Assembly (NCBI RefSeq): GCF_000003815.2
Contig: NC_049986.1
Span: 19,784,692-19,848,691 of the forward strand
DNA length: 64,000 bases
Direction of reading: 5' to 3'
From: Branchiostoma floridae
Taxonomy: Eukaryota; Chordata; Leptocardii; Amphioxiformes; Branchiostomatidae
In this document: positions 62,614 to 64,000 of the stretch, in pieces
How positions within the stretch are numbered: the first letter of the stretch is position 1
Layout: each line of letters begins with the position of its first letter
The notes under the pieces: generated by a model
What the model saw: only the letters and a program-made list of their open reading frames with translations
Database searches by the model: none
Told to the model about the DNA's origin: nothing
Translations under genes and position numbers: made by a program

Positions 62614-62880
62614 TGTGTGTGCAATAACGTGCCTGCAGCCATTAAAGCCATCTATAGGCTGTCATAGTTTGCCTTCAAAGTATAGCATGCATAGCGCAGT
62701 GGCTAGCAGCCCTGCCTCTGGAACCAGATGTTGTGAGTTTGAGTCCAGCTGTGTAACTCACACGGCATACATGATATCGGAAAGGGTTGCAGTCCTTAGG
62801 ATGGGATGTTGAGCTGTGGTCTACTGTTGTGCTTGTCAAAAAGAGCTAGTGGAATTTCCTGGCACAAACTAATGATGATT
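62614..62880 (+). mobile_element. SINE, tRNA-derived, plus strand
   Basis: GTGCAATAACGTGCCTGCAGC, CTATAGGCTGTCATAGTTTGCC then TTCAAAGTATAGCATGC, A-box-like GCATAGCGCAGTGGCTAGCAG, B-box-like GAGTTTGAGTCCAG, tail AGCTGTGGTCTACTGTTGTGC. Inverse counterpart of 30,835-31,090. Confidence 0.7.
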
Positions 62881-62883
62881 TAG

Positions 62884-63160
62884 CAGGGCTCGAAATCCTT
62901 TTTTCTGCATACCTGCACTGGTGCAGAGGTAACATTGAAAATTACCTGCACCAGACAAATTTTACCTGCACCACTCTGAATTTAGGAAGGATGGATCATA
63001 CTAAAAACTGTTCAGGAACCACTGCTATTTTTTCTTATTTATGTATAAAACCCAGTACATGGACCAGTGCAGGTTAGGTGCAGGTAGACATCAGAAATAC
63101 CTGCACAGCTCCAACTTTACCTGCACTAACCTGCATATGCATATGGTATTTTGAGCCCTG
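62884..63160. mobile_element. MITE, CAGGGCTCGAAAT family, full copy
   Basis: Starts CAGGGCTCGAAATCC, ends ATTTTGAGCCCTG. Arms: CTGCACTGGTGCAG...TTTTACCTGCACC and GGTGCAGGTAGACATC...TTTACCTGCACTAACC. No clear target duplication. A fragment of a second copy (CAGGGCTCGAAATACTTTTT) lies at 62,577-62,610. Confidence 0.75.
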
Positions 63161-63339
63161 TAACATGGAACACAACATTTTTTCCCTAAGGCCTGAGCAG
63201 GTTACTGGCACCCTGCCCAGATACGGGTGAGTAGGCAGGGCAGGGCAGAGAGAGGTGGGCATTGAACTGTGAGGGATCCTCTGGTGAAATTCAACAAGAT
63301 CTGCTGGCAAGAGTCTGGTTCTGCATCAAATGCACTTTG

Positions 63340-63610
63340 GGCCACACTGTCTGGATTTTGGAAAATAAGAAAATGTGCCTTACCTGGAAATACCTAATGA
63401 AGACAAATTCCAAAGACCAGTTTATGCCTCGTTGAAGTGAATACAGTTTTATGAAGTGAATAACCGTTACTAAAGTTCAAGTTTTGCTCCCCGCCTGTTG
63501 CTTTTATGATGCCCGCTAATATGCCAACCAACGATGATGATGATGATGCTAATACCATGATATTTTTAGTTTAAAAAATCAGAGAACCAACAAATTTAAT
63601 TGGTGTGGCT
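63340..63610. mobile_element. MITE, GGCCACACC family, diverged
   Basis: Left GGCCACACTGTCTGGATTTTGG, core AAATTCCAAAGACCAGTTTATGCC...GCCTGTTGCTTTTATGATG, right AGAGAACCAACAAATTTAATTGGTGTGG. A GATGATGATGATGATG run at ~63,534 lies inside. Confidence 0.65.
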
Positions 63611-63836
63611 TATGGGTGAGTAGGCATGGCAGCAAGAGGTGAGAATTGATCTTTTAGGGGATCCTCTGCTGAAATTCAACAAGATCTGCAGGGAAGAGAA
63701 GTTCTGCATGAAGTGCATTTAACATCCATTGGCATAATACCGGTCGGTTTACTGCAATTTCTCAAGCAATGCTAATTTGGCAAATGATCAACGCATCATT
63801 TTCTCCAGTTACATGTTGCTGTTACAGCTTACCTTT

Positions 63837-63881
63837 GCCACTTCTTCTGTGTAAATTATTTTGTCTCTCTGGTCCTGCTAA
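63837..63881 (-). other. Candidate small exon near the window end
   Basis: On the minus strand TGTTTTTAG|CAGGACCAGAGAGAC...GTGGCAAAG|GTAAGC gives 15 open codons (QDQRDKIIYTEEVAK) between acceptable splice sites. It could be a 5' untranslated or early exon of the transporter or of another gene, or chance. No family resemblance. Confidence 0.2.
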
Positions 63882-63894
63882 AAACATAATATCG

Positions 63895-64000
63895 TAATTG
63901 GAACACACCGCGGAATTGCACGGAGAACGGGCACGTGGTTGGAAGGGGGTGCACTATACCGGCCGAACGAAACACGGCACAATTAACTGCCGCTATGTAC
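63895..64000. promoter_or_regulatory. CpG-dense end, possible promoter region
   Basis: About ten CpGs in 100 bp (CCGCGG, CCGGCCGAACGAAACACGG), an E-box CACGTG at ~63,931 and an inverted CCAAT near 63,892. Much richer in CpG than the neighbouring AT-rich DNA. It could be a start-site region for the minus-strand gene or for one beyond the window. Orientation is not decidable here. Confidence 0.25.

Overview
This is eukaryotic nuclear DNA: AT-rich, dense in introns and repeats, and dominated by one large split gene on the minus strand. Thirty exons, chained by matching splice phases, encode about 1,424 residues of an ABC transporter of subfamily A, closest to ABCA1/ABCA4/ABCA7. They run from 52,337 (5'-most visible exon) down to 1, where the gene leaves the window. 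The protein reads as a long first extracellular domain rich in N-glycosylation sequons, the first membrane bundle, a complete first nucleotide-binding domain (Walker [12 protein letters not shown]-loop CPQHN, signature LSGG, Walker B VILDEP, H-loop STHH), a linker/regulatory region, and the lead-in to the second membrane half. The first coding exons (start codon and first membrane helix) and the second half of the transporter are not in the window.

Layout. Positions 1-24,300 carry 27 exons with short introns. Positions 23,737-43,330 form one 19.6-kb intron filled with transposon remnants and tandem repeats. Exons follow at 43.3 kb, 51.5 kb and 52.2 kb. Positions 52.3-64 kb hold further repeats, a probable exon of an unidentified plus-strand gene at 54.3 kb, and a CpG-rich end at 63.9-64.0 kb.

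The most striking property is that at least twelve transporter splice junctions are bordered, on the intron side, by tandem, degenerating copies of the exon edge together with its splice site (donor-side at 2.2-2.8, 7.5-7.8, 9.7-10.1, 14.7-15.0 and 42.8-43.3 kb; acceptor-side at 6.5, 9.1, 10.3-10.8, 13.5-13.8, 21.4-21.7, 23.7-24.3 and 52.3-52.7 kb). The plus-strand exon at 54.3 kb shows the same on both sides. Many decoy donors and acceptors are intact. Minisatellites that cross exon-intron junctions are, as I recall, reported in amphioxus. Together with a chordate-type ABCA1/4/7 gene and many small SINEs and MITEs, this makes a cephalochordate (Branchiostoma) the best guess for the organism, though the sequence alone does not prove it.

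Mobile DNA includes several MITE families with visible terminal inverted repeats (some with target duplications), 3' ends of CR1/L2-like LINEs, tRNA-derived SINEs, Penelope-like fragments with a hammerhead-ribozyme-like core, and many locally generated tandem repeats with units of 40 to about 530 bp.
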